Assembly: GCF_014764365.1 (NCBI RefSeq)
Contig: NZ_CP061718.1
Span: forward strand, 2,434,501 to 2,498,500
DNA length: 64,000 nt
Source of the DNA: Roseococcus microcysteis
Lineage (GTDB): Bacteria; Pseudomonadota; Alphaproteobacteria; Acetobacterales; Acetobacteraceae
Direction: 5' to 3'
How positions within the stretch are numbered: position 1 is the first letter of the stretch; every line of letters begins with the position of its first letter. The notes under the pieces are model-generated. The model searched no databases. It saw nothing but the letters and a program-made list of their open reading frames with translations, and was not told the origin of the DNA. The position numbers and the translations under genes are program-made. This document shows positions 26,205 to 35,955 of the stretch, piece by piece.

Positions 26205-27308
26205 CTACAGGAAGTCCCGCAGCAGGGCGACGAGGGGAATGTCGGCGGGCGGCATCGGATAATCGGCGAGCTTTTGCGGGCGCACCCAGGCGAGTTGCTG
26301 GCCCTCGCGGGGGGTCACGCGCCCCTCCCATTTGCGGCAGATGTAGAGGGGCATCAGCAGATGGAATTTTTCGTAGGCGTGGCTGGCGAAGAAGAGCGGC
26401 GAGAGGCAGGCCTCGCGCGTCTCGATGCCCAGCTCCTCGCGCAATTCGCGGATGAGGGCGGCCTCGGGCGTCTCGCCCTCCGCCAGCTTGCCGCCGGGGA
26501 ATTCCCAGAGGCCGGCCATGGATTTGCCCTCGGGCCGCTGGGCCAGCAGCACGCGGCCCTCCACATCCACCAGCGCGCAGGCGACGACCAGCAGGATGGG
26601 CCTGGCCGCGGGCGGCGTGAAATCCTTGGCCGCTGCCGCGGCGGGATTCTTGGCCGCTGCCGTGGCGGGATTCTTGGCCGCTGCCGCGGCGGGATTCTTG
26701 GCCGCTGCCGCGGCGGGGGGCGGCGCGGCAGGATTCCTGGCCGCTGCCGCGGCGCGGCGGCGGAAGAAGACCACCGGCATGTTGCGGTTGCGTGAGAGGA
26801 AGGGCTCCGCCCCCTGCCCTGCCGCCTCGAAGCCGATGGCGCGCAGCACGGCGTGGGAGGCGTCATTGTCGGTCAGCGCGCTGGCCTCGAATTCCGTGAG
26901 GCCCAGCACCCGCTCGCCCCATGCGCACAGCGCCGACGCGGCCTCGCGCGCGATACCCTGGCGCCAGAACTTGCGGCCGACCCAATAGCCCAGCTCCGCC
27001 GGCCCGTTCGGGCCCTGCCCCCCTTGGCCCTGCCCCCCTTGGCGCAAGGTCAGCCCCACGCAGCCCACCAATACGCCGCCCTGGGTGATGGCAAGGTGGC
27101 AGCCCGTGCCGGCCTCGATCTGCCCGCGCGTGGCCGCGATCCATTCCAGCGCCAGCCCGTCGCGATAGGGGAAGGGCACGCGGGAGAGATTGCCCGCCAC
27201 GGAATAGTCATTGACCAGCCGCGTCACATCCGGCGCATCGGCGGGCTCCAGCGGGCGCAGCACCAGCCTGGCCGTCCGGATGGGAAGTTCAGCGGCGAAG
27301 GAGGCCAT
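26205..27308 (-). CDS. GNAT acetyltransferase fused to MutT-type NUDIX hydrolase
   Basis: A 367-residue two-domain protein. Residues 1-180 are a RimJ/RimL-like GNAT domain (RTARLVLRPLEPADAPDVTR, ELGYWVGRKFWRQGIAREAA), expected to acetylate an amine with acetyl-CoA. Residues 236-367 are a MutT-type domain with the NUDIX box GGKLAEGETPEAALIRELRE followed by ELGIE, expected to clear 8-oxo-dGTP. They are joined by a 50-residue Ala/Lys/Asn/Pro linker made of an 8-residue repeat (AAAAKNPA). In related genomes these are normally adjacent separate genes near argJ, so this looks like a fusion through loss of the intergenic stop and repeat growth. The frame is continuous with no phase change. Confidence 0.85.
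   Translation of the reverse strand: MASFAAELPIRTARLVLRPLEPADAPDVTRLVNDYSVAGNLSRVPFPYRDGLALEWIAATRGQIEAGTGCHLAITQGGVLVGCVGLTLRQGGQGQGGQGPNGPAELGYWVGRKFWRQGIAREAASALCAWGERVLGLTEFEASALTDNDASHAVLRAIGFEAAGQGAEPFLSRNRNMPVVFFRRRAAAAARNPAAPPPAAAAAKNPAAAAAKNPATAAAKNPAAAAAKDFTPPAARPILLVVACALVDVEGRVLLAQRPEGKSMAGLWEFPGGKLAEGETPEAALIRELREELGIETREACLSPLFFASHAYEKFHLLMPLYICRKWEGRVTPREGQQLAWVRPQKLADYPMPPADIPLVALLRDFL
26623..26760. repeat. 24-bp minisatellite encoding the fusion linker
   Basis: The plus strand shows TTGGCCGCTGCCG starting at 26626, 26650, 26674 and 26698, exactly 24 bases apart, with a fifth diverged copy at 26737. Because 24 is a multiple of three, copy-number change would lengthen or shorten the Ala-rich linker between the GNAT and NUDIX domains without shifting the frame. 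Confidence 0.8.
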
Positions 27309-27384
27309 TGGGTCCGGGAAGTTGGTGGCGGGGCGGGAACCCTGGCGTCAGGTCCCCGGCCCCGCGGGACCGGACTCCGTCAGT

Positions 27385-28572
27385 TCAAGGCCTTGCGGAG
27401 GATAGACCACCCCGCGCCGGGGAGTAAGCCGCATGGCGCGCCGGCGCCGTCACCGGCAGGGGGCTGACCGCGCCCGCCAGGTACTTCACCCGCATGGCGA
27501 GGAAGGGCCGCTCGATCACGTAATAGGACAGCGCGCTGACCGCGAGGATGGCCGGCAGCAGCACCACCAGGAACTCCAGGTACCAGACGCCCCCCACCAC
27601 GGGCAGTTCCCAGCCGCGCTCCATCATGCGGTGGTGCAGCATGGCGAAGGGGAAGTGCCAGACATAGAGCGAGTAGCTGATGGTGCCGAGCCAGGCGAAG
27701 GCGGCGCTGGCCTGCGCGCCCAGGCGCTGCATCGCCTCGCTCGCCGGCAGGGGCCAGCGGAAATGCAGGTAGGCCAGCAGCACGAAGCCATAGGCCGCGC
27801 CTTCCAGCAGCGGGCTGAAGGCCCAGGCGATGCTGGGGCTGTGGGGCGTGCCCTCGCCGAAATAGCCGCCGGACCACCAGACGAAGGTCATCAGCCAGCC
27901 CTGCAGGGTCAGCAGCGCGACGGCCATCCAGGCGGGATTGGCCAGCAGCCGGGGCCGCTGCCGGTGCAGCACCGCCAGCAGCATGCCCAGCACGAACTGG
28001 TCCAGCCGGCCCAGCAGCGTCCAGTAGGAGGCGTCCTGCACCGTGCCGTCCAGGAAGAAGACCAGCAGGCGCAAGGACAGGAACAGGGCCAGGATGCCCG
28101 CCAGATAGCCCAGCCCCACCCGCCGCACGAAGATCATCAGCAGGGGGAAGAGCAGGTAGAACTGGAACTCGACCATGATGGTCCAGAGATGCGGGAAGTG
28201 CGGCAGCTTCACATCGCTCAGATTGCCCAGGAAGCTGGCCAGCGCCACGAAGGACAGGGCATCCACCTGCCGCCCGAAGGCGAAGGCCGCGATGCAAACC
28301 GCCACGATGTAGAGCGGATAGATCCGCAGCAGCCGGTTCATCAGGAAGGCGCGATACTGCACCTCCCGCCCCAGGCAGATGCTGGTCAGGATGAAGCCGG
28401 TGAGCACCATGAAGAGCGCGACGCCGCCATAGCCCTCGCGCACCACCAGCAGCAGCGGGTTGTCCTGCTGCGCCAGCATCGGGTGGAAGAAGTGATAGAG
28501 CAGCACGATGAAGGCCGCGTAGAACCGCAGATGGTCCAGCCGCGGCATATAGGCGATGTTGGCGGACTGCAT
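27385..28572 (-). CDS. Acyltransferase family 3 membrane protein
   Basis: A 395-residue integral membrane O-acyltransferase of the Acyl_transf_3/OafA type, which acylates surface polysaccharides, lipids or sugars. The family start is clear (RLDHLRFYAAFIVLLYHFFH, containing the expected His), followed by GGVALFMVLTGFILT and RLLRIYPLYIV, and roughly ten membrane helices. The C-terminal tail is short and lacks an SGNH domain. It stands alone between argJ (terminator just upstream of it) and the GNAT-NUDIX gene. The acceptor cannot be told; O-acetylation of the capsule exported by the kps genes is conceivable but unsupported. Confidence 0.88.
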   Translation of the reverse strand: MQSANIAYMPRLDHLRFYAAFIVLLYHFFHPMLAQQDNPLLLVVREGYGGVALFMVLTGFILTSICLGREVQYRAFLMNRLLRIYPLYIVAVCIAAFAFGRQVDALSFVALASFLGNLSDVKLPHFPHLWTIMVEFQFYLLFPLLMIFVRRVGLGYLAGILALFLSLRLLVFFLDGTVQDASYWTLLGRLDQFVLGMLLAVLHRQRPRLLANPAWMAVALLTLQGWLMTFVWWSGGYFGEGTPHSPSIAWAFSPLLEGAAYGFVLLAYLHFRWPLPASEAMQRLGAQASAAFAWLGTISYSLYVWHFPFAMLHHRMMERGWELPVVGGVWYLEFLVVLLPAILAVSALSYYVIERPFLAMRVKYLAGAVSPLPVTAPARHAAYSPARGGLSSARP

Positions 28573-28697
28573 GCGCGATCCTCGCGGGCTTTCCGGGATG
28601 GGCCGGGTGGCGCGCGGACGCGACGCGCCACGCTCGAGCTCCCAACGCGCGGGGCCGCCGCGAGGCTGAATGAATTTTCAGAAAAGGTTGCGGCGGG

Positions 28698-28722
28698 AAA
28701 ATGGCGGGGGGCGAACCCCGCC
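28698..28722 (-). terminator. Rho-independent terminator after argJ
   Basis: On the minus strand a GGCGGGG/CCCCGCC stem (7 bp, halves at 28716-28722 and 28703-28709, six-base loop) is followed by ATTTT. It begins six bases beyond the argJ TGA and separates argJ from the acyltransferase gene. Confidence 0.65.
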
Positions 28723-28727
28723 ACAAG

Positions 28728-29960
28728 TCAGCTCCGGTAGGAACCGTTGATGTCGATGTAGCCGTGCGTCAAATCGCAGGTCCAGACGGTGGCCTTGCCG
28801 CGGCCGAGGCCGATATCCACCGTGATCTCGACCTCGCGGCCCTTCATGTGGGCCACCACCGGCGTCTCGTCATAGCCCGGGATCACGCCGCCCTCGCGCG
28901 CCATCCAGGTGCCGCCCACGGCCACGCTGAGCTTGTCGCGGTCGGCGGGTTCGCCGGCCTTGCCCACGGCCATGACGATGCGGCCCCAATTGGCGTCCTC
29001 GCCCGCGATGGCGGTCTTGACCAGGGGCGAGTTGGCGATGGCCATGCCGATGCGGTGCGCGGATTTCGCGCTGACGGCGCCAGTCACGTTGATGGTGATG
29101 AGCTTCTGGGCCCCCTCGCCATCGCGCGCCACCATCAGCGCCAACTCATGCAGCACCTCGTCCAGCGCGCGGGCGAAGTCGCGCAGCAGGCTGGGCGGGC
29201 TGTCGGCCGTCACGCGCGGGTGCCTGGCCTGGCCGGTGGCAAACAGGAGCACGGTGTCGGAGGTGGAGGTGTCGCTGTCCACCGTCACGCAGTTGAAGCT
29301 CTTGGCGTTGCCGCGCGTCAGCAGCTTTTGCAGCACAGGCGCGGGAATTTTCGCGTCGGTCGCGATGAAGCTCAGCATCGTCGCCATGTCGGGCGCGATC
29401 ATGCCGCTGCCCTTGGCGATGCCGTTGATGGTGACCGTGGCATCCCCGATGCGCGCCGTGCGGGTGGCGGCCTTGGGGAAGGTGTCGGTGGTCATGATGG
29501 CGCGGGCGGCGGCGGCCCAGCCTTCTTCCTTCAGCCCCTCCATCACGCGCGGCAGGGCGGCCAGCAGCACATCCGTCGGCAGGCGTTCGCCGATGACGCC
29601 GGTGGAGGCGATGAAGACCTCGCGCGGCTTGCAGCCGACCAGGGCGGCGGTCTCGGCGGCCGTGCGCTCACAGGTCTCGCGGCCGGCGCGGCCGGTGAAG
29701 ACGTTGCTGTTGCCGGCATTCACCACCAGGGCCCGCGCCTTGCCGCCCTTGAGCGCGGCGCGGCACCAATCCACCGGGGCGCCGGGGCATTTGTTCATGG
29801 TGAACACGCCCGCCACGGTGGTGCCCGGGGCGAAGCGGAACACCGTCATGTCCTCGCGCGCCTTGTAGCGGATGCCGGCGGCGACGGAGCCGCATTCGGC
29901 CCCGGCAAGGGTGGGCATCTCCGGCAGGGGAAGGGCCAGAGGGGAAACAGCGAGAGCCAT
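28728..29960 (-). CDS. argJ: Bifunctional glutamate N-acetyltransferase/amino-acid acetyltransferase ArgJ
   Basis: Moves the acetyl group from N-acetylornithine to glutamate in the cyclic arginine pathway and, in bifunctional forms, also uses acetyl-CoA. The 410-residue precursor self-cleaves before the nucleophilic threonine. Here the motif KGSGMIAPDMATMLSF places cleavage between A193 and T194. Other landmarks are NAGNSNVFTGRAG near residue 81 and the conserved C-terminus ending DINGSYRS. ATG 29960 is five bases after the parvulin stop, and the two genes are likely cotranscribed. Confidence 0.96.
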   Translation of the reverse strand: MALAVSPLALPLPEMPTLAGAECGSVAAGIRYKAREDMTVFRFAPGTTVAGVFTMNKCPGAPVDWCRAALKGGKARALVVNAGNSNVFTGRAGRETCERTAAETAALVGCKPREVFIASTGVIGERLPTDVLLAALPRVMEGLKEEGWAAAARAIMTTDTFPKAATRTARIGDATVTINGIAKGSGMIAPDMATMLSFIATDAKIPAPVLQKLLTRGNAKSFNCVTVDSDTSTSDTVLLFATGQARHPRVTADSPPSLLRDFARALDEVLHELALMVARDGEGAQKLITINVTGAVSAKSAHRIGMAIANSPLVKTAIAGEDANWGRIVMAVGKAGEPADRDKLSVAVGGTWMAREGGVIPGYDETPVVAHMKGREVEITVDIGLGRGKATVWTCDLTHGYIDINGSYRS

Positions 29961-29965
29961 GGGTC

Positions 29966-30919
29966 TTACCGGCGGGCGGGGGGTGGCGGGGGAACGGCCT
30001 GGATGGGGCCAGGGGGGGTCGCGGGGGCGGCGGGGGCCTCCACGCGCTCGATCGTGGTGGCGGCGCGCACGCGTTCGATCACGGCGTTCACCTCCTCCTC
30101 GATCATGCGCTGGCGGAGCGTGTCGCGGGCTTCCTCGAAGGCGGGGCCGCGGGTGGTGCGGCGTTCCTCGACGCGGATCACATGCCAGCCGAACTGCGTG
30201 CGCACGGGGTTGGGGCTGAGCTGGCCCGGCTGCAGCGCGAAGGCGGCATTGGCGAATTCGGGCACCATGTCGCCGCGCGCGAAGAAGCCGAGATCCCCGC
30301 CATTGCGCCCGGCGGGGTCGGTGGAGCGGCTGCGCGCCACCTCCTCGAAATTCGCCCCGCCTTGGATCTGGGTGATGATGGCGCGGGCATCGGCCTCATT
30401 GGCCACCAGGATGTGGCGGGCGCGGACCTCCTCCTGCTCGGGCGCGGCCGCCTGGTCGCGGGCGTGGCGGGCGCGCAGCGCCTCGTCGGTCAGGCGGGGC
30501 AGGACCTCGCGGCGCAGCAGGGTGTCGCGCAGCGCGTTCTCCTCGAAGGCGCGCATGCGGGCCCGGAATTCGGGGTCGTCCTGCACATTGGCGCGGCGGG
30601 CGGCGATGACCATGGCGCGGTCGGAAATCGCGCGGTCCAGAAGCTGGTTGAACACCTCGGGCGGCAGCATGGTCCGCAGCACCTGGGGCGGCACGTTGCG
30701 GAGCTCGGCCGGCATGGCCTCGGCGGCGGCGGCGATCACCTCCTCCAGCCGGATTTCCTGCCCATCCACGCGGGCGAGGACCGGGTTGGGGTCGGCGGCG
30801 GGGGCTGGGGTCGCGGCGGTGGGTGGCGCGGCGGGCGGGCGGGCCGGCGCCTGGGCATGGACGCCCGGCGCCAGGAACGTGCCGGCCAGCAGCAGGGCGG
30901 CGAGGGGGAAACGGGCCAT
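29966..30919 (-). CDS. Periplasmic peptidyl-prolyl cis-trans isomerase (parvulin/PpiC-SurA type)
   Basis: An exported foldase of 317 residues. An N-terminal signal peptide (MARFPLAALLLAGTFLAPG, cleavage after VHA) is followed by a Pro/Ala-rich stretch, a SurA-like N-domain, and one parvulin domain (VRARHILVANEADARAIITQ, DLGFFARGDMVPEFANAAFA, TQFGWHVIRVEER). A Pro-rich tail ends the protein. ATG 30919 is chosen because it begins the signal sequence; the open frame continues upstream but without similarity. The pairing with argJ, near secA, is common in alphaproteobacteria. Confidence 0.88.
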   Translation of the reverse strand: MARFPLAALLLAGTFLAPGVHAQAPARPPAAPPTAATPAPAADPNPVLARVDGQEIRLEEVIAAAAEAMPAELRNVPPQVLRTMLPPEVFNQLLDRAISDRAMVIAARRANVQDDPEFRARMRAFEENALRDTLLRREVLPRLTDEALRARHARDQAAAPEQEEVRARHILVANEADARAIITQIQGGANFEEVARSRSTDPAGRNGGDLGFFARGDMVPEFANAAFALQPGQLSPNPVRTQFGWHVIRVEERRTTRGPAFEEARDTLRQRMIEEEVNAVIERVRAATTIERVEAPAAPATPPGPIQAVPPPPPARR

Positions 30920-30987
30920 CGGCGAAGCCTTCACAACAAGGCGCCGACAATGGCCGATGGCCCGTGCGCCCACAACCCGCCCCAGCT

Positions 30988-31413
30988 TCACACCCGCCCC
31001 TCGGCCAATTGCTTCAGCCGCGCCAGGCTGACCACGCGCTGGCCGTTCTTGCCCATGGGCCCCGCCGCGGCCCATGCCGGGGCGCCCGGCCCGTCATAGA
31101 CCAGCTCCGCCTCGGCCGGTGAGACGACCTTCAACACCACCAGCCGCACGCAATCGGCATAGAGCGCCACGCCCCTGCCCCGGGGGCCCGTCATCTTGAT
31201 CTGCACATCACCCGCCGCGTCGAAGGCATCATGGCCGGGGCGGGAGGCAGGGTAGAGGGTCAGCCCCAGTGCCTCGGCCGCCACCACCTCGCCAATCGAA
31301 CCCACCAGGTGACCGTCGGGGGTGAATTTCCGGCCGGGGTAGCGCGCTTCCAACTCGGCCACCGCCTCATAGATACGGGCGACGGGCGACGGGAGCGGGA
31401 TGCGACGGGTCAT
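30988..31413 (-). CDS. Conserved hypothetical protein (DUF6998-like)
   Basis: A 141-residue soluble protein without signal or membrane segments. The pattern HLVGSIGEVVAAEALGLTLY, followed by HDAFDAAGDVQIKMT, resembles nuclease-fold-like proteins annotated DUF6998; this assignment is from memory of the family and tentative. The acidic D/Q-x-K layout (DAxGDVQIKMT) recalls the PD-(D/E)XK core, but catalysis is unproven. ATG 31413 has GGGAG directly adjacent, an unusually tight spacing; the open frame continues upstream into the divergent RidA-like gene and is not credible there. Confidence 0.6.
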   Translation of the reverse strand: MTRRIPLPSPVARIYEAVAELEARYPGRKFTPDGHLVGSIGEVVAAEALGLTLYPASRPGHDAFDAAGDVQIKMTGPRGRGVALYADCVRLVVLKVVSPAEAELVYDGPGAPAWAAAGPMGKNGQRVVSLARLKQLAEGRV

Positions 31414-31494
31414 CTCCCTGCCTCCCCGGAATGACGGCGGCGCGCAAGGCCCGCCCCCATTGACAGCCCCGCCCCCGCGCGAAACCGTGTCCGC

Positions 31495-32247
31495 ATGAGC
31501 ACGAAAACCACGCCCGCCGGCGGCTACCGCTTCATCCCCGCCGTCTTCCAGTATTCGGGCGGCGTGGCCGCCGAGCCCGGCTTCCGGCTGGAGCGCGCCC
31601 GCTTCTCCCGCCCCGTGCCCCTGGCCGAGGGCTTCGACCGCATCGCCGCCCATCTGGACGGGCTGGGCCGCCCCCGCACGGCCTTCGCCGCCTGCGAACT
31701 CCGCAGCCCGGCCCCCTTCACCGAGGAGGGCTTCACCGCTTTCAACCGCGTCTATTTCGGCGTGCTGGAATCCTGGGGCGTGGTGGTGGACGGCCAAAAC
31801 CCCGTGGCCCGCAGCAATGTCTGCCCCGAGATCGCCCCGCCGCCCGAACCCAGCTTCCACGCCTTCTCCTACACGGTGGTGGACCCTGGGGCCGCGCCCA
31901 GCTTCGTGGTGGCCGGCTCCGGCGAGGCGCGCGAGGGCGGCGCCACCTATGAGGAGAGCATCGTCGCCCCGGGCGACACCTCACCCGCCGGCATGGCGGC
32001 CAAGGCCGGCTATGTGCTGGGCGAGATGGAGCGGCGCATGACGGCCCTCGGTTTCGGCTGGGCCGACACCACCGATGTGCAGGTCTATACGGTGTTCGAC
32101 TTCAGCGCCCTCTTCCTGCCGGAGATGGTGGGGCGCGGCGCGGCGCGGCACGGCATCACCTGGCAACCCTGCCGCCCGCCCGTGCGGGGGCTGGATTTCG
32201 AGATGGATTGCCGGGGCCTCGCGCGGGAAATCGTGTTGCCGGCGTAA
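31495..32247 (+). CDS. RidA-like (YjgF/YER057c/UK114-type) conserved protein
   Basis: A 250-residue cytoplasmic protein. The C-terminal half (VLGEMERRMTALGFGWADTT followed by VQVYTVFDF) has the pattern of RidA-superfamily beta-lactamase-inhibitor-like folds, and the N-terminal half has the strand and VARSNVCPEI region that may form a second such domain. RidA proteins hydrolyse reactive imines or enamines, while larger relatives such as aminomuconate deaminases act on ring-cleavage products. The exact reaction here is unknown. It is transcribed divergently from the DUF6998-like gene and ends upstream of the secA promoter. Confidence 0.65.
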   Translation: MSTKTTPAGGYRFIPAVFQYSGGVAAEPGFRLERARFSRPVPLAEGFDRIAAHLDGLGRPRTAFAACELRSPAPFTEEGFTAFNRVYFGVLESWGVVVDGQNPVARSNVCPEIAPPPEPSFHAFSYTVVDPGAAPSFVVAGSGEAREGGATYEESIVAPGDTSPAGMAAKAGYVLGEMERRMTALGFGWADTTDVQVYTVFDFSALFLPEMVGRGAARHGITWQPCRPPVRGLDFEMDCRGLAREIVLPA

Positions 32248-32258
32248 TATGGCCGCGG

Positions 32259-32286
32259 TTGACCCTGGGGGGCCGGGACCTATCTC
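32259..32286 (+). promoter_or_regulatory. Sigma-70-type promoter of secA
   Basis: TTGACC (32259-32264) is separated by 16 bases from TATCTC (32281-32286), a good housekeeping promoter pair. Transcription would start near 32293, leaving an 80-base leader before secA ATG 32374. E. coli controls secA through an upstream secretion monitor; no SecM-like frame was recognised in this leader. Confidence 0.5.
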
Positions 32287-32373
32287 TGACGCTCCCCAGG
32301 GGTGCAAGCATTCCGTGCCGCATTCCGCGCGGCCTGTGCCCGGGGACCCGCGTTCGGAGAATTGTCCCCACCC

Positions 32374-35103
32374 ATGTTCGCCCGCCTCGTCCGCTCCATC
32401 TTCGGCTCCGCGAATGACCGCGCGCTGAAGCGCCACCAGTCGCGCATCGCCGCGATCCAAGCGTGGGAGCCCAAGCTCGCCGCCCTCTCGGACGAGGAGC
32501 TGCGGGGCAAGACGGCCGATTTCCGCGCCCGGCTGGCGCAGGGCGCGACGCTGGACGACCTTCTGGAAGAGGCCTTCGCCACGGTGCGCGAGGCGTCCAA
32601 GCGCTGCCTCGGCCTGCGGCATTTCGACGTGCAGATGATCGGCGGCATGGTCCTGCACGAGGGCAAGATCGCCGAGATGAAGACCGGCGAGGGCAAGACG
32701 CTGGTCGCCACCCTGCCCGTCTATCTGAACGCGCTGCCCGGCAAGGGCGTGCATGTCGTCACCGTGAACGACTACCTGGCCACGCGCGACAGCGATTGGA
32801 TGGGCCAGCTCTACGGCTTCCTGGGGCTGACCACGGGCGTCATCGTCAACGGCCTGAGCGACGACCAGCGCCGCGCGGCCTATGCCTGCGACATCACCTA
32901 CGGCACGAACAACGAGTTCGGCTTCGACTACCTCCGCGACAACATGAAGTATCGCCTGGACGAGATGGTCCAGCGGCCCTTCGCCTATGCCATCGTGGAC
33001 GAGGTGGACAGCATCCTGGTGGATGAGGCGCGCACGCCCCTCATCATCTCGGGCCCCACCGACGACACCAGCGACCTCTATCGCCGCGTGGACAAGGTGA
33101 TGGCGGAGTTCGTGAAGGACCCCGAGCGCTTCGAGAAGGACGAGAAGCAGCGGACCGTCAACATGACGGAAAAGGGCGGCGAGGACATCGAGCGCATGCT
33201 GGCCGAGGCCGGCGAGCTGAACGAGGGCAACCTCTATGACGCGGTGAATGTCAGCCTCGTGCACCACGTCAACCAGTCGCTGCGCGCCCATGTGCTGTTC
33301 AAGCGCGACGTCGAATATGTCGTCCGCAACGACAAGATCATCATCATCGACGAGTTCACCGGCCGCATGATGGACGGCCGCCGCTACAGCGACGGGCTGC
33401 ACCAGGCGCTGGAAGCCAAGGAGAATGTGACGGTCCAGCCCGAGAACCAGACGCTGGCCTCCATCACCTTCCAGAACTATTTTCGTCTGTATCCCAAGCT
33501 GTCGGGCATGACCGGAACCGCGGCGACGGAAGCCGACGAGTTCGCCGAGATCTACAAGCTCGAAGTCGTCGAGGTCCCGACCAACGTGCCCGTGGCGCGC
33601 AAGGACGAGGATGACGAGGTCTATCGCACCGCCATGGAGAAATACGAGGCGGTGATCCGCCTCGTGGCCGAATGCCGCGCGCGCAACCAGCCCTGCCTGG
33701 TCGGCACCACCAGCATCGAGAAGAGCGAGCTGATCTCGGAGCTGCTGAAGAAGGCCGGCATCCCGCACAATGTGCTGAACGCGCGCTACCATGAACAGGA
33801 GGCGGGCATCGTCGCCCAGGCGGGCCGCCCCGGCGCCGTCACCATCGCGACGAACATGGCCGGCCGCGGCACCGACATCAAGCTCGGCGGCAATGCGGAC
33901 ATGCTGGCCAAGGCCGAGGTGGGCAACAATGACAGCCCCGAATACGAGGCCGCGCTGGCCCGCCACATGGCCGAGGTGGAGGCCGCGCAGCCCATCGTGA
34001 AGGCGGCTGGCGGCCTCTTCGTCATCGGCACCGAGCGGCATGAATCGCGCCGCATCGACAACCAGCTGCGCGGCCGCTCCGGCCGCCAGGGCGACCCGGG
34101 CGGCAGCCGCTTCTTCCTCTCGCTGGAAGACGACCTGATGCGCATCTTCGGCAGCGACCGCATGGGCGGGATGCTGACGAAGCTCGGCCTCAAGGAAGGC
34201 GAGGCCATCGTCCACCCCTGGATCAACAAGGCGCTGGAGAAGGCGCAGAAGAAGGTCGAGGCGCGCAACTTCGACACGCGCAAGAACCTGCTGAAATACG
34301 ACGACGTGATGAACGACCAGCGGCGCGAGGTCTATGCCCAGCGCCGCGCCTACATGGAGGCCGCGGACCTCAGCGAGACCGTCGAGGACATGCGGCGCGA
34401 GACCATCCACGACATGGTCCACCGCGCCATCCCCGAGAACGCCTATGCCGAGCAGTGGGATCTGGAGGGGCTGGAAAAGCGCGTGAAGGACGTGCTGGGC
34501 CTCGACCTCCCTGTGCAGACCTGGGGCAAGGAGGAGGGCATTGACGAGGTCCAGGTGCGCGAGCGCATCGAGGCCGCCGCCGACCAGGCCGCCGCTGCCA
34601 AGGCCGCCAACCTCGGCCCCGACTTCATGCGGATGGTCGAGAAGTCGCTGCTGCTGCAGCTGTTCGACCAGGTGTGGAAGGAGCACCTGCTGAGCCTCGA
34701 CCATTTGCGCCAGGGCATCGGCCTGCGCGCCTATGGCCAGCGCGACCCGCTGAACGAGTACAAGCGCGAGGCCTTCGCGCTGTTCAACAACATGCTGGAG
34801 GAGCTGCGCGAGCGCGTGACCTCCCTGCTGCTGCGCCTGGAATTCGCCCCCGACGCGCCCCCGCCCGAACCCCAGCCCGTGCGCGTGACGGACATGCGCC
34901 ACCCCGCCCCGCAGGGCATGGGCGGCGACTACGAGATGGCCGAGGCCGCGCCCGCCGCCCCCTATGGTGCCGCGACGGCGGAAGCCGCCCGCCCCGCCGC
35001 CGTGGACGCGAACGATCCCACGACATGGGGCGCCACGCCGCGCAACGCGCCCTGCCCTTGCGGTTCGGGGAAGAAATACAAGCATTGTCACGGAAGGGCC
35101 TGA
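32374..35103 (+). CDS. secA: Preprotein translocase ATPase SecA
   Basis: Motor ATPase that drives unfolded preproteins through SecYEG. The 909-residue protein has N-terminal [20 protein letters not shown], Walker A GEGKT at 105-109, the DEAD-like [34 protein letters not shown] in the second nucleotide-binding fold, and a C-terminal zinc motif with ligands C894, C896, C905 and H906 ([16 protein letters not shown]). This is the full-length SecB-binding form. ATG 32374 is selected over the upstream in-frame opening at 32302 by alignment with the family N-terminus. Confidence 0.98.
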   Translation: MFARLVRSIFGSANDRALKRHQSRIAAIQAWEPKLAALSDEELRGKTADFRARLAQGATLDDLLEEAFATVREASKRCLGLRHFDVQMIGGMVLHEGKIAEMKTGEGKTLVATLPVYLNALPGKGVHVVTVNDYLATRDSDWMGQLYGFLGLTTGVIVNGLSDDQRRAAYACDITYGTNNEFGFDYLRDNMKYRLDEMVQRPFAYAIVDEVDSILVDEARTPLIISGPTDDTSDLYRRVDKVMAEFVKDPERFEKDEKQRTVNMTEKGGEDIERMLAEAGELNEGNLYDAVNVSLVHHVNQSLRAHVLFKRDVEYVVRNDKIIIIDEFTGRMMDGRRYSDGLHQALEAKENVTVQPENQTLASITFQNYFRLYPKLSGMTGTAATEADEFAEIYKLEVVEVPTNVPVARKDEDDEVYRTAMEKYEAVIRLVAECRARNQPCLVGTTSIEKSELISELLKKAGIPHNVLNARYHEQEAGIVAQAGRPGAVTIATNMAGRGTDIKLGGNADMLAKAEVGNNDSPEYEAALARHMAEVEAAQPIVKAAGGLFVIGTERHESRRIDNQLRGRSGRQGDPGGSRFFLSLEDDLMRIFGSDRMGGMLTKLGLKEGEAIVHPWINKALEKAQKKVEARNFDTRKNLLKYDDVMNDQRREVYAQRRAYMEAADLSETVEDMRRETIHDMVHRAIPENAYAEQWDLEGLEKRVKDVLGLDLPVQTWGKEEGIDEVQVRERIEAAADQAAAAKAANLGPDFMRMVEKSLLLQLFDQVWKEHLLSLDHLRQGIGLRAYGQRDPLNEYKREAFALFNNMLEELRERVTSLLLRLEFAPDAPPPEPQPVRVTDMRHPAPQGMGGDYEMAEAAPAAPYGAATAEAARPAAVDANDPTTWGATPRNAPCPCGSGKKYKHCHGRA

Positions 35104-35128
35104 CGCCCAGGCCCCTCAAGGAGCGCCG

Positions 35129-35950
35129 ATGACCACGCCGGACCCTGAGATCATCCCCCGCGACCTCCGCTTCGGCGTGAAGGACCATCCGGACCCGCGC
35201 TGGCTCGGCGGCGACCAGGCGGGCAGCGCGCTGGTGGATGCCTTCGCGGTCATGCTGCCCGAGGGCGAGCGCTATTTCATCCGCGCCCTCAAGCCCTTCC
35301 TGCCCGAGGTGACGGACCCCGAGCTGCGCCAGGACATCCAGGATTTCTGCGCGCAGGAGGCGTTCCACACGCGCGAACACCTGGGCTACAACGCCGCGCT
35401 CCGCGGCCTGGGCTATGATGTGGACCGGCAGGAAGAGTCGGTGCGCTGGTTCTTCGCCCGCTTCGACACGCCGCTGGCCCGCCTCTACCTCACCTGCGCC
35501 ATCGAGCACGTCACCTACGCCCTCTCCCGCATCGTGATCGAGCGGCCGGAGATCATGGACAAGGCCCACCCCGCCTATCGCCGCCTCTGGCGCTGGCACG
35601 CGCTGGAAGAGGTGGAACATTCCTCCGTCGGCCTGCGCGTGCTGCGCGCCGTCACCCCCGGCGTGCCGGGCTGGAAGCGCTACATCCTGCGCTGCGCGGC
35701 GCTGGGCATGATGCTGCCGGCCATGGTGGGCCTCGCCATGATCTCGGCGCGGCGGAACCTGCGTGCCACGGGCGGGCCCTCGGGCTGGGCGCTGTGGCGC
35801 GCCGCCCTGTTCAGTCCGGGCTGGGTGCGGCGGATGGTGCCGACCATGCTGGCCTATCTCCGCCCCGGCTATCTCGGCCGCAATGACTGCGACGCGGCGC
35901 TGGTGGCCAAGGCGCGCAACGCCCTGGATGCCGAGATGGCGGCCGCCTGA
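35129..35950 (+). CDS. Predicted metal-dependent hydrolase (PF10118 type)
   Basis: A 273-residue protein matching the predicted metal-dependent hydrolase family PF10118. It has three His/Glu clusters, QEAFHTREHLGYN (about residues 80-92), IEHVTYALS and WHALEEVEHSSVG. These repeated E-x-x-H patterns suggest a helical di-metal carboxylate site like that of ferritin-like oxidases, which is inference. ATG 35129 has AAGGAG six bases upstream. It follows secA by 25 bp and precedes a methyltransferase gene by five bases, so the last two probably form a unit. The substrate is unknown. Confidence 0.8.
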   Translation: MTTPDPEIIPRDLRFGVKDHPDPRWLGGDQAGSALVDAFAVMLPEGERYFIRALKPFLPEVTDPELRQDIQDFCAQEAFHTREHLGYNAALRGLGYDVDRQEESVRWFFARFDTPLARLYLTCAIEHVTYALSRIVIERPEIMDKAHPAYRRLWRWHALEEVEHSSVGLRVLRAVTPGVPGWKRYILRCAALGMMLPAMVGLAMISARRNLRATGGPSGWALWRAALFSPGWVRRMVPTMLAYLRPGYLGRNDCDAALVAKARNALDAEMAAA

Positions 35951-35955
35951 CGGCG

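Noticed and set aside
26625-26760. CRISPR-like array of 24-bp repeats
   Set aside because: Units are directly tandem without spacers and lie in frame inside the GNAT-NUDIX gene, so this is a coding minisatellite.
31981-35091. 1036-codon frame on the minus strand
   Set aside because: Antisense to secA, with no start context or recognisable motif.
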